This document shows, piece after piece, positions 8,645 through 17,816 of a DNA stretch of 64,000 bases. Source of the DNA: Cellulomonas sp. NS3 (GTDB lineage: Bacteria > Actinomycetota > Actinomycetes > Actinomycetales > Cellulomonadaceae). The DNA is taken from assembly GCF_024757985.1 (NCBI RefSeq), contig NZ_CP103289.1:2232001-2296000 (forward strand). Direction: 5' to 3'. The translations under genes were made by a program, and so were the position numbers. Positions within the stretch are counted from its first letter, which is position 1. Every line of letters begins with the position of its first letter. Under the pieces are notes generated by a model. The model worked only from the letters and a program-made list of their open reading frames with translations. It was not told where the DNA came from and did no database searches.

Positions 8645-9445
8645 TCAGGCCTCCTGGTCGCTGTGGCGGGGCTCGGTCATCTTCGCGTGCACCGCGGACT
8701 TCGCGGTGTCGGGGAGGACCGCACCCATCGCGGTCTGCATCTTGGTCTTGAGCGAGTGCGTCGAGACCTGGTCCTTGCCGGCCATGAGCGCCTCGAAGCC
8801 CTGGTGCGCGACCTTGGCCGGGTCGTCCTTCTTCTGCTCGGCGACGCGCGTGCCCTCCATGTGCGAGGCCTCGAAGAAGTCGGTGTCCGTCGGCCCGGGC
8901 AGCAGCGCCGTGATCGACACGCCGGTGTCCTTGAGCTCGTGGCGGATCGCCTCGGTGAAGCTCTGCACGAACGCCTTCGACGCCGCGTAGGTCGCGTAGT
9001 AGGGCCCGGGCATGCGCGCGGCGACCGACGACGTGACGAGCACCCGGCCCGCGCCGCGCGCCACCATCCGCGGCAGCAGGCGCTTCGCGAGGTGGACCAC
9101 GGAGACGACGTCGAGCGCGATGACCCGCAGGTCGGCCTCGAGCGGCGTCTCGAGGAAGGGGCCGCCGTTCGCGATGCCGGCGTTGAGCGCGAGCGCATCG
9201 ACGGGCCGGCCGCCGATCTCGGCGACGAGGCGCTCGACGCCCTCGGGCGTCGCGAGGTCCGCGGTCACCGAGCGCACGGGGTGCCCGTCGGCGACGAGCG
9301 TCTGGGTGGCGATCTGCAGGCCGGTCTCGTCCTCGGCGCAGCTGAGCACCTCGAAGCCGTTCTCCGCGAACTCGCGCACGAGCTCGAGGCCGATGCCGCT
9401 CGACCCGCCGGTCACGACGGCGAGGGGCAGGGGTGTGACGTCCAT
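8645..9445 (-). CDS. Short-chain dehydrogenase/reductase
   Basis: 266-residue classical SDR. The NAD(P)-binding TGGSSGIG motif is near residue 12, NAG (LALNAGIA) is mid-protein, the catalytic Ser is in VTSSVA and the YAASK motif supplies Tyr and Lys. The hydrophobic substrate loop (PGPTDTDFFE) fits the general bacterial ketoreductase type; the substrate cannot be told. GGAGGT precedes the ATG. Forms an operon with the DUF3072 gene. Confidence 0.9.
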   Translation of the reverse strand: MDVTPLPLAVVTGGSSGIGLELVREFAENGFEVLSCAEDETGLQIATQTLVADGHPVRSVTADLATPEGVERLVAEIGGRPVDALALNAGIANGGPFLETPLEADLRVIALDVVSVVHLAKRLLPRMVARGAGRVLVTSSVAARMPGPYYATYAASKAFVQSFTEAIRHELKDTGVSITALLPGPTDTDFFEASHMEGTRVAEQKKDDPAKVAHQGFEALMAGKDQVSTHSLKTKMQTAMGAVLPDTAKSAVHAKMTEPRHSDQEA

Positions 9446-9586
9446 GGGATGACCTCCGGGAGGGGCTGGTCGGTGCCTTCGAGGCTAGGTCGGACGGCCG
9501 CGCACGGCATGTCGAGCGTGCTGTGCGGCAGCCGTCCAGCTGGACGGACGACCAGGGCATCGTGACCTGATCGTGACCTGTTCTTC

Positions 9587-9604
9587 ACTTACCCGGCAGT
9601 AAGT
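9587..9604. promoter_or_regulatory. Inverted repeat upstream of secreted GH3 gene
   Basis: ACTTAC and GTAAGT form perfect 6-bp arms around CCGGCA, 44 nt before the GTG of the secreted GH3 gene. The TTAC-N6-GTAA core resembles TetR-type operators and closely matches a site before fadA (50805-50818). A direct repeat CGTGACCTG lies just upstream, at about 9561 and 9572. Confidence 0.4.
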
Positions 9605-9648
9605 ACGGATGGTTCTCTGAGCAGGCCGACCTCACGAAGGAGTGACAG

Positions 9649-12600
9649 GTGACGCGTCCGACCCTTGCCCTCGTCCCGCCCCGACGCCAGCGTCCCGGCC
9701 CGATCCTGCGGCCCGGGGGTGGGTGGCCGGCCGGCCGCACGACCGCTGCCGCGGCGGCCCTCGCGCTCGTGGCCCCGCTCGTCCTGCTCGCGACCGCCGG
9801 GCCCGCGCACGCCGCCGGCGACGACCTCGCGATCGCGGGCACGGCGACGGCGTCGCAGTCGCAGGACGACACGGACGGCTCGTTCCCGGCCTCGAACGCG
9901 GTCGACGGCGACCCGGCGACGCGGTGGGCGAGCGGCAACGGCCCGGACGAGGACGCGACCTTCACCGCGTGGCTCGCGGTCGACCTCGGCGCCACTGCGG
10001 CGGTGGACGGCCTGACCCTGCGCTGGGAGGCCGCCCATGCGGCGTCGTACGAGATCCAGGCGGCGACGGGCGACCCCGCGGACCCCGCGAGCTGGTCGAC
10101 CGTGCACACGGAGCCCGCGAGCGACGGCGGCGTCGACGAGATCGCGCTCGCCGCGCCCGTCGACGCGCGGCACCTGCGCGTGCACATGCTCGAGCGCGTG
10201 CCGTTCACGTGGGACCCCGCGGGACCGCACTGGTACGGGTACTCGCTCTTCGCGATCGAGGTCCACGGCACGCCCGAGCAGCCGGCCGTCGTGGTCGGCC
10301 GGGCCACCGCCACGGTCGCCGCCGGCGCCTCGGCGACCGTCCCCGTCGTGCTGAACGCGCCGGCCACCGGCGAGACGCGCGTGCGCGTGACCTCGGGCGG
10401 CGGCACCGCGGTCGCCGGGACGGACTACACCGCGGTCGACGAGGTGCTCACGTTCGCCGCCGGGGAGACGACGCAGCAGGTCACGGTCGCGACCGTCGAC
10501 CACGGCCCGCTCGCACCCGTCACCACGTTCGACCTCACCCTGAGCGACCCGACCGGCCTCGTGCTCGGTGCCCGCACGACGACCACGGTGACGATCGCGC
10601 CGCACGGCGACCTGCCCGACGTCGGCCCGAGCGAGGTGCTCGACGACTTCGAGGACGGCGTGCCCGCCGGGTACACGACGTGGGGGATCAGCGCCCCGGT
10701 CACGCCGGTGCTCACGACCGCCGAGGCGACGCGCGAGGGTGCGGGCGACGCGAACCACGCGCTCGCCGCCACCGTGGGCGCGATCCCGGCGCCGGGTGAC
10801 TGGTTCGGCTTCACGCACGACCTCAGCCCCGCCGCCGACTGGTCGGCGTACGACGGCTTCGCGTTCTGGTTCCGCGGCACCGGGGACGGCGGCACGCTGC
10901 GCTACGAGCTCAAGAGCGGCGGGCGCATGTTCGAGCGGTCCGTCGTCGACGACAGCGCGGGCTGGCGCCGTGTGACCGTGCCGTTCGCGCAGCTCCGGGT
11001 CAAGGGCGACCCGGCGTCCGACGAGCGCTTCGACCCCGCGGCGTCCACGGGCTTCGCGGTCACGCTCACCGACCTCGGCGCGGGCACGTGGCTCTTCGAC
11101 GACGTCGCGCTCTACCAGCGCGTCACGACGGTCCAGGACTTCGAGGGCGACGTCCCCGTCGCCGAGCCCGGCGGGACGGTCGGGCACTTCACGTGGGGCT
11201 CGGACGGCTCCGAGGTGAGCCTCGCGGTGACCGAGCGCGACCGCGACGGCGCCCCCGGCGGCAACCACGTCCTGAGCGGGGAGTACCTCATCCCGTCCGG
11301 CGGCTGGGGCGGGTACAGCCACAACCTCGCCGCCGCGCAGGACTGGAGCGGCTTCCGTGGGCTGCGCTTCCTCTGGTACGCCTCGCAGGACAACCGCCCC
11401 GCCTCGCCCACCGCGGGCGCGGACATCAAGGTCGAGGTCAAGGACGGCGGGCCCGACGGCGAGCACGCCGAGCTGTGGGCCGCGACGTTCAAGGACAACT
11501 GGTCGCCCGACGGCAGCCGGTGGAAGCTCGTCGAGATCCCCTTCACCGACCTCCGGCTCGGCGGCCACCAGCCGGGCGACGAGGCGACCCGCAACGGCAC
11601 GCTCGACCTGACGTCCGCGTGGGGCTATGCCGTGACGATGGTCCCCGGCACCGCGCAGCCCGTCGGCTGGGCGGTCGACGACGTCGAGCTCTACGGCTCG
11701 CCCGCGCCCGTGCCGACCGCCACGGTCGCCGCGACGCAGGACGTCGTGCTCGTCGACCGCGGCGACGTCGCGCAGGTCACGCTCCGGCTCACGACGACCG
11801 ACGGCGAGCCGCTCCCCGAGCCGGCGACCGTCACCTACGCCCACGCGGGGACGGCCGACACCGCCGAGGCCGGCACGCACTACGAGCCGTTCTCGGGGAC
11901 GCTGACCTTCGACGCCGGGACGCCCTCGGGCGCCGAGCAGACGATCGAGGTCCGCACGCTCGCCACCTCCGAGGAGGACGACTCCCGGTCGGTCGAGGTG
12001 ACGCTCACCGCCGAGGGGGCCGACGTCGCGTCGTCGCCGCGGGTCGTGCTCAACGCGGCCGGCGCGCCCTACCTCGACGCGGCACGGCCCACCGCCGAGC
12101 GCGTCGAGGACCTCCTCGGGCGCATGACGCTCGCCGAGAAGGTCGGTCAGATGGCCCAGGCCGAGCGGCTCGGCCTGCGTTCCGACAGCGAGATCGGGAG
12201 CCTCGGGCTCGGGTCGCTGCTGTCGGGCGGCGGCTCCGTGCCGGCCGACAACACCCCGTCGGGCTGGGCCGACATGATCGACGGCTTCCAGCGCGAGGCG
12301 CTCTCGACCCGGCTGCAGATCCCGCTCGTCTACGGCGTCGACGCCGTGCACGGGCACAGCAACGTGGTCGGCGCGACGATCCTGCCGCACAACTCGGGCC
12401 TGGGCGCCGCGCGTGACCCCGAGCTCGTGCGCCGGGCGGGGGAGGTCACGGCGCTCGAGGTCCGGGGGACCGGCATCCCGTGGACGTTCTCGCCGTGCCT
12501 GTGCGTGACGCGCGACGAGCGGTGGGGCCGCAGCTACGAGTCGTTCGGCGAGGACCCGGCGCTCGTGACGGCGATGGCCCGCGCGGCGGTCGTCGGGCTC

Positions 12601-14823
12601 CAGGGCGAGGACGCGGCGGACATGTCCGGACCCACCGAGGTGCTCGCGACCGCGAAGCACTGGGTCGGCGACGGCGGCACGCGCTACGAGCCGTCGCTCG
12701 CGGGCAGCGGGTACCCGATCGACCAGGGCGTCACGCACGTCGGGTCGCCGGGCGAGCTGCGGCGCCTGCACGTCGACCCGTACGTCCCCGCGCTCGAGGC
12801 CGGGGTCGGCTCGATCATGCCGTCGTACTCCGCGGTCGACTCCGGGGACGGCCCGCTGCGCATGCACGAGCACGGCGCGCTCAACACCGACCTGCTCAAG
12901 GGCGAGCTCGGGTTCGACGGGTTCCTCATCAGCGACTGGGAGGGCATCGACAAGCTGCCCGGCGGCACGTACGCCGACAAGGTGGCCCGCTCGGTGAACT
13001 CGGGGCTCGACATGGCGATGGCGCCCTACAACTACGGCGCGTTCATCACCGCGCTCACGGAGAAGGTCGCCGACGGCACCGTCGCGCAGTCCCGGGTCGA
13101 CGACGCGGTCCGGCGGATCCTCACGCAGAAGGTCGCGCTCGGGCTGTTCGAGGAGCCGCTCGCGGACCGTACGCACACCGGCGACCTCGGCTCGGCGGAG
13201 AACCGGGCCGTCGCGCGCGAGGCCGCCGCGGCGTCCCAGGTGCTGCTGAAGAACGCCGACGACGTCCTGCCGCTCGCGCCGGACGCGCGGGTCTACGTCG
13301 CGGGCTCGAACGCCGACGACCTCGGCCACCAGATGGGCGGCTGGTCGATCTCGTGGCAGGGCGGCTCGGGCGACACCACCACGGGCACCACGATCCTCGA
13401 GGGCATCCGCGAGGTCGCGCCGTCCGCCCAGGTCACGTGGTCGAAGGACGCGTCGGCACCGACCGACGGCTCGGACGTCGGCGTGGTCGTGGTCGGCGAG
13501 CCGCCGTACGCCGAGGGCATCGGGGACGTCGGCAACAACGGCCGCAGCCTCGAGCTGCCGGCCGCGGACCGGGCCGCGATCGACACGGTGTGCGGCGCGA
13601 TGCCGTGCGTCGTGCTGGTCGTCGCCGGCCGTCCGCAGCTCGTCACGGACCGGCTCGACGCGATCGACGGGCTCGTCGCGTCGTGGCTGCCCGGGACGGA
13701 GGGTGCCGGGGTCGCCGACACGCTGTTCGGCGCCCGCCCGTTCACCGGTCGGCTGCCCGTGTCCTGGCCGGCGGACGCCGCCCAGGTGCCGGTCAACGTC
13801 GGGGACACGACGTACGCACCGCTCTACGCCTACGGCTGGGGCGTGCGGACGGACGCCCCGCGGGCCCGGCTCGAGCAGGTCGTCGCGGGGCTGAGCTCGA
13901 GCCCGGCGCGCACCGCGGTGCAGGCGGTGCTCGACGCGGACGTGTGGGACGGGGACGTGCTCTCGACCGACGACGCGGACGTCGAGCGCGCGGTTCGGCT
14001 CCTCGCGACGGCCGCGTCCGCGCTCGACGGCGGGGGCGACCGGTTCACCGACGCCGGGCTCGTGGTCTCGCTCGTGCGCGACCTCGCGCAGGCCGCGGTC
14101 GTCGAGGGCGGCCCCGGGCTGCCGGCCGACGCCGCGGCGCGGACCGCCGACGCCGAGCACGCACTCATGGCCGGGCGCGCGGGGGACTCCGTGGCGCTCC
14201 TCGCGGACGTCCTGGGCGTCGGGCTTGCCGAGCGGGCGACGTCCACCACGGCGGTGCGCGTCGCACCCGCGACCGTGGTCCTCGGCCGGCCCGGGACCGC
14301 CACCGTCACGGTCGCGGCATCCGAGGGTCGCGCGTCGGGGACCGTCGACGTGCGCGTCGACGGTGTCGCCGTCGCGACCGTCGAGCTCCCCGCCGGAGCC
14401 GCGTCACGCGATGCGCGCGTCCGGGTCGCGCTCCCCGCGGGCGTCGCGGTCGGCACGCACGAGGTCACCGCGGCCTACCTCGGCGACGCGGCGGTGGCCG
14501 GCTCGGTGTCCGACCCCGCGCGGTACCGGGTCCTCCGCACGACGCCGACGGTCGGCACCGCCGGGACCGACTGGGACGTGCGCCGGGCCGACGCCAAGGT
14601 CGTGCACGTCGCGGTGACGGGTGCGCCGGGGGTCACCCCGACCGGGACGGTCGAGGTGCAGGTCAACGGCCGCCGCGCGGCGACGGCGACGCTCGACGGC
14701 GACGGGCGCGCGCAGGTCACGCTCCCGACGTCGACCCGGACGTCGCTCGTGACGGTCGTCTACCGCGGCGACGCGTCCTACACCGCGTCGGTCGGTTGGC
14801 CGCGCGTGCTCGTGGTCCGCTGA
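9649..14823 (+). CDS. Secreted multidomain GH3 beta-glucan glucohydrolase
   Basis: 1,724 residues, about twice a usual GH3. A long Arg-rich signal peptide ends near residue 55 (AHA/A). Rough order: discoidin (F5/8-C, CBM32-like) 57-205; Calx-beta-like 213-325; two CBM11-like modules, each opening with DFE (330-490, 495-685); Calx-beta-like 688-800; GH3 N-domain 810-1130 with nucleophile in FLISDWEG (Asp1096); GH3 C-domain to about 1400 with candidate acid/base Glu1289 in PYAEGIGD, as in ExoP and barley exoglucanase types; an unassigned helical stretch; then two Ig-like repeats. There is no sortase motif or SLH domain, so it is released or retained only by its binding modules. The GTG start has AAGGAG. 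Likely hydrolyses plant beta-glucans or cello-oligosaccharides outside the cell. Confidence 0.93.
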   Translation: MTRPTLALVPPRRQRPGPILRPGGGWPAGRTTAAAAALALVAPLVLLATAGPAHAAGDDLAIAGTATASQSQDDTDGSFPASNAVDGDPATRWASGNGPDEDATFTAWLAVDLGATAAVDGLTLRWEAAHAASYEIQAATGDPADPASWSTVHTEPASDGGVDEIALAAPVDARHLRVHMLERVPFTWDPAGPHWYGYSLFAIEVHGTPEQPAVVVGRATATVAAGASATVPVVLNAPATGETRVRVTSGGGTAVAGTDYTAVDEVLTFAAGETTQQVTVATVDHGPLAPVTTFDLTLSDPTGLVLGARTTTTVTIAPHGDLPDVGPSEVLDDFEDGVPAGYTTWGISAPVTPVLTTAEATREGAGDANHALAATVGAIPAPGDWFGFTHDLSPAADWSAYDGFAFWFRGTGDGGTLRYELKSGGRMFERSVVDDSAGWRRVTVPFAQLRVKGDPASDERFDPAASTGFAVTLTDLGAGTWLFDDVALYQRVTTVQDFEGDVPVAEPGGTVGHFTWGSDGSEVSLAVTERDRDGAPGGNHVLSGEYLIPSGGWGGYSHNLAAAQDWSGFRGLRFLWYASQDNRPASPTAGADIKVEVKDGGPDGEHAELWAATFKDNWSPDGSRWKLVEIPFTDLRLGGHQPGDEATRNGTLDLTSAWGYAVTMVPGTAQPVGWAVDDVELYGSPAPVPTATVAATQDVVLVDRGDVAQVTLRLTTTDGEPLPEPATVTYAHAGTADTAEAGTHYEPFSGTLTFDAGTPSGAEQTIEVRTLATSEEDDSRSVEVTLTAEGADVASSPRVVLNAAGAPYLDAARPTAERVEDLLGRMTLAEKVGQMAQAERLGLRSDSEIGSLGLGSLLSGGGSVPADNTPSGWADMIDGFQREALSTRLQIPLVYGVDAVHGHSNVVGATILPHNSGLGAARDPELVRRAGEVTALEVRGTGIPWTFSPCLCVTRDERWGRSYESFGEDPALVTAMARAAVVGLQGEDAADMSGPTEVLATAKHWVGDGGTRYEPSLAGSGYPIDQGVTHVGSPGELRRLHVDPYVPALEAGVGSIMPSYSAVDSGDGPLRMHEHGALNTDLLKGELGFDGFLISDWEGIDKLPGGTYADKVARSVNSGLDMAMAPYNYGAFITALTEKVADGTVAQSRVDDAVRRILTQKVALGLFEEPLADRTHTGDLGSAENRAVAREAAAASQVLLKNADDVLPLAPDARVYVAGSNADDLGHQMGGWSISWQGGSGDTTTGTTILEGIREVAPSAQVTWSKDASAPTDGSDVGVVVVGEPPYAEGIGDVGNNGRSLELPAADRAAIDTVCGAMPCVVLVVAGRPQLVTDRLDAIDGLVASWLPGTEGAGVADTLFGARPFTGRLPVSWPADAAQVPVNVGDTTYAPLYAYGWGVRTDAPRARLEQVVAGLSSSPARTAVQAVLDADVWDGDVLSTDDADVERAVRLLATAASALDGGGDRFTDAGLVVSLVRDLAQAAVVEGGPGLPADAAARTADAEHALMAGRAGDSVALLADVLGVGLAERATSTTAVRVAPATVVLGRPGTATVTVAASEGRASGTVDVRVDGVAVATVELPAGAASRDARVRVALPAGVAVGTHEVTAAYLGDAAVAGSVSDPARYRVLRTTPTVGTAGTDWDVRRADAKVVHVAVTGAPGVTPTGTVEVQVNGRRAATATLDGDGRAQVTLPTSTRTSLVTVVYRGDASYTASVGWPRVLVVR

Positions 14824-14826
14824 GCG

Positions 14827-14865
14827 CGGGGCGGGCGTCCGGGAGCAGGCCGGGCGCCCGCCCCG
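14827..14865 (+). terminator. Hairpin just after secreted GH3 gene
   Basis: An 11-bp perfect stem (CGGGGCGGGCG and complement) with a 17-nt loop begins 4 nt after the stop codon. Confidence 0.6.
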
Positions 14866-14927
14866 TGGCGGTGGCACGGCACGGCCGGACCCCGCCCGCC
14901 GTGCCGGTGCACGGCCGGCGGGACGCG

Positions 14928-14967
14928 CGGCACGGCCCGGGGGCGGTGCGCTCCCCGGGCCGTGCCG
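14928..14967. terminator. Bidirectional hairpin between convergent genes
   Basis: A 15-bp perfect stem built on GGCACGGCCCGGGG and its complement, with a 10-nt loop. It ends 8 nt before the stop of the minus-strand gene at 14975, so it can serve both directions. Confidence 0.65.
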
Positions 14968-14974
14968 TCGGCCC

Positions 14975-15697
14975 TCAGGTCCCGGCGCCCACGCGCTCGC
15001 GGGCCGACGCGACGGCGGGGGCCTGCGGCAGCGGCTTGCCCGCCTCGGCGGCCCGTGCCCGGCGCTCCTCGCGCGCCGCGCCCACCCGCACGATCTCGAT
15101 GCCCGCGGCGAGCATCGCGAGCATGCGGTCCTCGGTGTCGGGCACGCACGCGTCCGCGACGCCGAGCACCGAGCAGCACACGATGCTCGGGGCGCCGGTC
15201 TCGTGGAACCCTGCCGCCGACGTCGTCAGGCCCAGGCTGAACCGGCGCGCCCACTCCGCGGCGAGCGGGACGTCGGCGAGCGCGCGGGCGCTGCGCTCGG
15301 TCAGCACGCCGTCGGTGCGGCCCTCGATCTCGGCGAGGCGGCGCTCGGCGGCGAGGATGCCGACCGCGAGCACGCGCTGGGTCTCCTCGGCGACGACGGG
15401 CAGCGCGCTCGTCGCGCACCACAGCGCCAGCCGCACGTCGACCTCGCGGTCCTCGGACGTGAGGCCGATGACCGACGGGACGAGCGGCAGCAGCCGTTGC
15501 CGGCCGCCGTCGCTCATCTGGTCGTTGACCGTGCGCGCGAGCGTCGCCAGCAGCGCGTGCGTGCACGCGGGGTGGTCGCTCCAGCGCTCTCCCGCGAGGA
15601 ACGACGCGAGCTCCATGAAGCACGCGCCCTTCGTCGGTCGCCGGTGGCGACCGCGCGAGAGCATCGGTACCCAGTCGGGCGGCAGGTTCTGACGCAT
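14975..15697 (-). CDS. Protein of unknown function
   Basis: 240 residues, soluble, mostly helical by composition, with no signal peptide. Landmarks are an aromatic-containing N-terminus (MRQNLPPDW), MELASFLAGERWSDHPACTH, a double-Cys stretch (SIVCCSVLG) and a charged Arg/Ala-rich C-terminus. I do not recognise a family. The chosen start is the ATG at 15697; a longer GTG start at 15775 would add 26 low-quality residues. It is isolated: hairpins follow it and the upstream neighbour ends 130 nt away. Confidence 0.7.
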   Translation of the reverse strand: MRQNLPPDWVPMLSRGRHRRPTKGACFMELASFLAGERWSDHPACTHALLATLARTVNDQMSDGGRQRLLPLVPSVIGLTSEDREVDVRLALWCATSALPVVAEETQRVLAVGILAAERRLAEIEGRTDGVLTERSARALADVPLAAEWARRFSLGLTTSAAGFHETGAPSIVCCSVLGVADACVPDTEDRMLAMLAAGIEIVRVGAAREERRARAAEAGKPLPQAPAVASARERVGAGT

Positions 15698-15827
15698 GGG
15701 ACACCCCCAGGACGGCGGACCGTGAGGCGCCTGCGCCTCCCCCCCACTGTGCGCCGACATCAGCTCCGGCACCACCCCTCGGGCCGGGGTAGTCGCAGCA
15801 CCGTCGAGCCGCCCTCGGCGCGGCGGC

Positions 15828-16742
15828 TCAGGCCTCCAGCTCGGTGATCACCGCGGGCAGCTCCTCGAGGAGCTCCCGCGCGAGGAAGCTGCGCTGCCCG
15901 ACCCGTGCGGCGAGCCGGTCGCCCGCCGCGCCGTGCAGGTGCGTCCCCCAGCACGCCGCCTGCGCGGGGTCGGCGCCGCGCGCGAGCACGCCCGCGACCG
16001 CGCCGGCGAGGACGTCGCCGCTGCCGGACGTCGCGAGGCCGCCCGAGCCGGTCGACGACTCCCAGGCCCGGCCGTCCGGGGCGGCGAGGGCCCCGCGGCA
16101 GCTCACCACCGCGCCGTAGCGCGTCGCGATGCGGGCCGCGACGTCGGCGAGGTCGTCCAGCTCGGGGCTGTCCGGGTCGAGGCCGAGCAGGCGCGCGCCC
16201 TCGCCCGCGTTGGGGGTCAGCACGAGCCGCCCGTCGAACGCCGCGATCACGTCCGGGTCGACGTCGACGAGCACGCCGAGGGCGAACGCGTCGAGCACGA
16301 CCGCGGTGTCGTCGCCGAGCCGGGGGAGCAGCTCGCCCAGGAGCTCCGAGGTCTCGTCCGCCCCGTCGAGGCCCGGCCCGACGAGCACGACCGTCGCGCG
16401 GGCGAGCTCGCCGTCGAGCGCGTCGACGCCGCTCGCACCGATCCGCCCGTGCGCGGTCTCGGGCATCCCGATCGCCGCCGACTCGGGCACGGCGACCGCG
16501 ACCGCCACCGCGACCGACCCGCCCACCGCGAGGGTCAGCCGGCCGGCCCCGACTCGCAGGCACGCGAGCCCGGCGAGCATCGCGGCGCCCGGCGTCTGCC
16601 GCGCGCCCCCGACGACGAGCACCGCGCCGCGGGCGTCCTTCGAGTCGGCGTCCCCGGGCAGCGGCCAGCCGCGCAGCAGGGCGGGCGTGACGACCGTGCC
16701 GGACCGGTCGCCGGGCCGCGTGCCGCGCTCAGTGCCGGACAT
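15828..16742 (-). CDS. nnrD: ADP-dependent NAD(P)H-hydrate dehydratase
   Basis: Ribokinase-fold repair enzyme that dehydrates damaged (S)-NAD(P)HX back to NAD(P)H using ADP. 304 residues. Family marks are VVGGARQTPGAAMLAG near the N-terminus, LTPNAGEGARLLG (usually LTPH.GE), and SGSGDVLAGAVAG with the catalytic Asp. It lacks the NnrE epimerase domain often fused to it, so the epimerase must be elsewhere. A run of alternating Val-Ala near residue 80 is unusually regular. The ATG lies inside the 3' end of the upstream histidine-phosphatase gene (14-nt overlap), indicating an operon. Confidence 0.9.
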   Translation of the reverse strand: MSGTERGTRPGDRSGTVVTPALLRGWPLPGDADSKDARGAVLVVGGARQTPGAAMLAGLACLRVGAGRLTLAVGGSVAVAVAVAVPESAAIGMPETAHGRIGASGVDALDGELARATVVLVGPGLDGADETSELLGELLPRLGDDTAVVLDAFALGVLVDVDPDVIAAFDGRLVLTPNAGEGARLLGLDPDSPELDDLADVAARIATRYGAVVSCRGALAAPDGRAWESSTGSGGLATSGSGDVLAGAVAGVLARGADPAQAACWGTHLHGAAGDRLAARVGQRSFLARELLEELPAVITELEA

Positions 16743-17463
16743 CGGCGGTCCCCGGGTGCTCGGTCGCGGGCACGCCCACGTCGGCGAGGTGGTCCGCGGC
16801 GTCGAACTCGCGCAGCGTCCACAGGTCGGCACCGGGCTCGCGCACGAGGGTCGTGACGGAGGCGTTGCGCACCGAGCGGCGGCGGCCCTCCTCGAGCACC
16901 TCGGTCTCGGTGAGCTGCTCGCACACGTACCGGATCACCATGATCACGGCGTCGTGGCAGACGACGAGCCCCCGGTCGGGCAGCTGAGGCCGGTCCAGGT
17001 CCGCGAGCAGGCTGCGGACCCGCAGGGCGAGGTCCGCCCACGACTCCCCGCCGGGCGGGCGGTAGTAGAACTTCCCGAGCCAGCGCCGGCGCTCCGCCTC
17101 GAGCGGGACCCGCTCGTCGACGCCGCGCGCCGTGAGCATGTCGAGGATCCCCAGCTCGCGGTCGCGCAGCCGCTCGTCGCGCCGCACCGGGAGGTCCAGA
17201 CCGGCCGACTCGAGCCCGAGCAGCGCCGTCTGGTGCGCCCGGACGTACGGCGACGCCCACACCGCCTGCGGGCGCTGGTGCCCGGGCAGCTCGGCGAGCC
17301 ACGTGCCCAGGCCGCGCGCCTGCGCGACCCCGAGCTCCGAGAGCTCGACGTCCGCGTCGCGCGCCGGCACGTCGATGACCTGGGCCCCGGCGCGGTGTGC
17401 GGCCGCGGCGGCGACGTTCCCCTCGCTCTCGCCGTGCCGGACCAGGTGGAGTGTCGTGATCAT
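16729..17463 (-). CDS. Histidine phosphatase family protein
   Basis: 244 residues. LVRHGESEGN at the N-terminus contains the phospho-accepting His, and LVVCHDAVI supplies the second His. The protein belongs to the phosphoglycerate-mutase-like superfamily. The substrate cannot be deduced. It ends by overlapping nnrD by 14 nt. The ATG is preceded by TACGGT at 17470-17475 with 6 nt between, suggesting a leaderless mRNA; no good ribosome site is visible. Confidence 0.9.
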   Translation of the reverse strand: MITTLHLVRHGESEGNVAAAAAHRAGAQVIDVPARDADVELSELGVAQARGLGTWLAELPGHQRPQAVWASPYVRAHQTALLGLESAGLDLPVRRDERLRDRELGILDMLTARGVDERVPLEAERRRWLGKFYYRPPGGESWADLALRVRSLLADLDRPQLPDRGLVVCHDAVIMVIRYVCEQLTETEVLEEGRRRSVRNASVTTLVREPGADLWTLREFDAADHLADVGVPATEHPGTADVRH

Positions 17464-17668
17464 CCCCCGACCGTAGGAGGGCCCGCGCGAGCCCGCAGGT
17501 CGAGGCGCGGCGCACGGGTCCGCCGGCGGGTCCACGTGCGCGGGGTGCGGGTGCTGTGCACGGTGTGTGCGCACGGGCGGCCCGCTCGCCGTGGCCGTCC
17601 CGGCGACGTACGGTCGTGGCAGGGCGCGGTGCCGCACGGAGGCGCCGCCCGGACGTGAGGACACGCGC

Positions 17669-17803
17669 ATGAACATCGGCAAGATGCTGAAGACCGGCGC
17701 CGCGATCAAGGTCGCGCAGGTGGTCCAGCGTGAGATGAGCAAGCCCGAGAACCAGCGCAAGGCCAAGGAGCTCCTGACCAAGGCGACGCGCCGCGGCCGC
17801 TGA
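17669..17803 (+). CDS. 44-residue basic protein
   Basis: The ATG follows GTGAGG at a suitable distance. The product starts MNIGKMLKTGAAIKVAQVVQ and ends in Lys/Arg-rich sequence; it looks like one amphipathic helix with a positive C-terminus. A clear hairpin follows about 14 nt after the stop, which supports a real transcription unit. The function is unknown; a membrane-surface or nucleic-acid-associated peptide is possible. I recall similar short proteins in related actinobacteria but cannot verify this. Confidence 0.65.
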   Translation: MNIGKMLKTGAAIKVAQVVQREMSKPENQRKAKELLTKATRRGR

Positions 17804-17816
17804 CCCACGCGCGCGC

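Noticed and set aside
9589-14160. Very long minus-strand frame opposite the secreted GH3 gene
   Set aside because: Antisense shadow typical of 73-75% GC coding DNA; no family motifs, no ribosome site, Arg/Gly-rich. The same holds for other long frames opposite acnA, pflB, dxs and the GH3-MFS region.
16488-16522. Regular Val-Ala repeat in nnrD (hexanucleotide GTCGCG-like repeats)
   Set aside because: Val/Ala-rich strands are normal at this place in the fold; the repeat is short and probably codon bias, though slippage is conceivable.
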